From contig QHZV01000321.1 of the NCBI GenBank assembly GCA_003224785.1, positions 1-5,935 on the forward strand: a stretch of DNA of 5,935 bases. The letters run 5' to 3'. The stretch's first letter is position 1; every line of letters starts with the position of its first letter. The notes below the pieces were generated by a model. That model was not told the origin of the DNA. It was given only the letters and a program-made list of their open reading frames with translations, and did not search any database. Position numbers and translations under genes: made by a program. This stretch comes from Acidobacteriota bacterium (GTDB taxonomy: Bacteria > Acidobacteriota > Terriglobia > Terriglobales > Acidobacteriaceae). This document shows positions 5,767 through 5,935 of the stretch, one piece after another.

Positions 5767-5935
5767 TCAAGCTCGCGTGATGCGGCGCTGCTTAAACTCT
5801 GGCTTCTTGCGAATTGTTGTCCAGTATTCTTCCCGAACGTCTTCGTCGATTTCCACCGGAATATTGCTGAGATACAAGCGATCCGTACCGTCTCGACGTG
5901 GGCCAGAAATCCAATACTCGTCACCTGTATTGATC
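5767..5935 (-). CDS. C-terminal part of an unrecognised protein upstream of uppS
   Basis: An open minus-strand frame enters from the right edge (first full codon 5932–5934) and ends with TGA at 5767–5769, giving 55 residues. It reads as real coding sequence: charged, rich in Asp/Glu and Arg, with DEYWISGPRRDG at 5–16, NIPVEIDEDVREEYW at 24–38 and a basic C-terminal tail (IRKKPEFKQRRITRA). The EYW tripeptide occurs twice. No membrane segment or known catalytic motif is visible. The stop is 37 bp from the uppS ATG on the same strand, so it is a plausible first member of the operon. I do not recognise the family; the position is often held by frr in other bacteria, but this is not ribosome recycling factor. 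Its start and full length lie outside the window. Confidence 0.62.
   Translation of the reverse strand, partial: INTGDEYWISGPRRDGTDRLYLSNIPVEIDEDVREEYWTTIRKKPEFKQRRITRA

Noticed and set aside
5749..5769. Six-base stem (TGAACC/GGTTCA, nine-base loop) between the partial gene and uppS
   Set aside because: Too short and without a T-run on the minus strand to support a terminator or attenuator.
5731..5780. Plus-strand GGGGAAAGGGAGGG followed by an ATG, resembling a small-peptide gene
   Set aside because: The frame has only ten codons before TGA and overlaps the minus-strand gene end; the purine run is just the complement of the C/T-rich uppS leader.

Overview
The window looks like a chromosomal segment of an environmental bacterium, most likely an Acidobacteriota member. 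That placement is an inference. It rests on the uppS–cdsA–dxr isoprenoid/phospholipid group combined with twin-arginine (Tat) leader-bearing sugar enzymes of the xylose-isomerase-like and Gfo/Idh/MocA families, a combination common in that phylum. No rRNA, tRNA, CRISPR array, integrase or transposase is visible.

Layout, left to right. (1) 1–906, minus strand: most of dxr (MEP-pathway DXP reductoisomerase), running off the left edge and broken by an out-of-frame deletion near 551. (2) 907–1060: divergent intergenic region with five tandem heptamers and a 12-bp palindrome. (3) 1061–1995, plus strand: a Tat-leader xylose-isomerase-like TIM-barrel protein, also broken by an out-of-frame deletion near 1637. 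(4) 1996–2135: a spacer holding a long imperfect inverted repeat. (5) 2136–3368, plus strand: an intact Tat-leader Gfo/Idh/MocA oxidoreductase. (6) 3386–5729, minus strand: a tight block transcribed in the order uppS, cdsA, then an isoprenylcysteine methyltransferase (ICMT)-like membrane methyltransferase. (7) 5767–5935, minus strand: the C-terminal end of an unrecognised protein just upstream of uppS.

UppS makes the C55 lipid carrier for cell-wall assembly, CdsA makes CDP-diacylglycerol for phospholipids, and Dxr feeds isopentenyl diphosphate to UppS. These genes are often consecutive. Here the ICMT-like gene and the plus-strand pair (a possible periplasmic sugar oxidation/isomerisation module) lie between cdsA and dxr.

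I see no clearly new system. The points most worth checking are the two similar-sized out-of-frame deletions in conserved motifs of neighbouring genes (real pseudogenes or an assembly fault), the ICMT-like enzyme in a polyprenyl/phospholipid operon, and the two intergenic repeat structures that flank the TIM-barrel gene.
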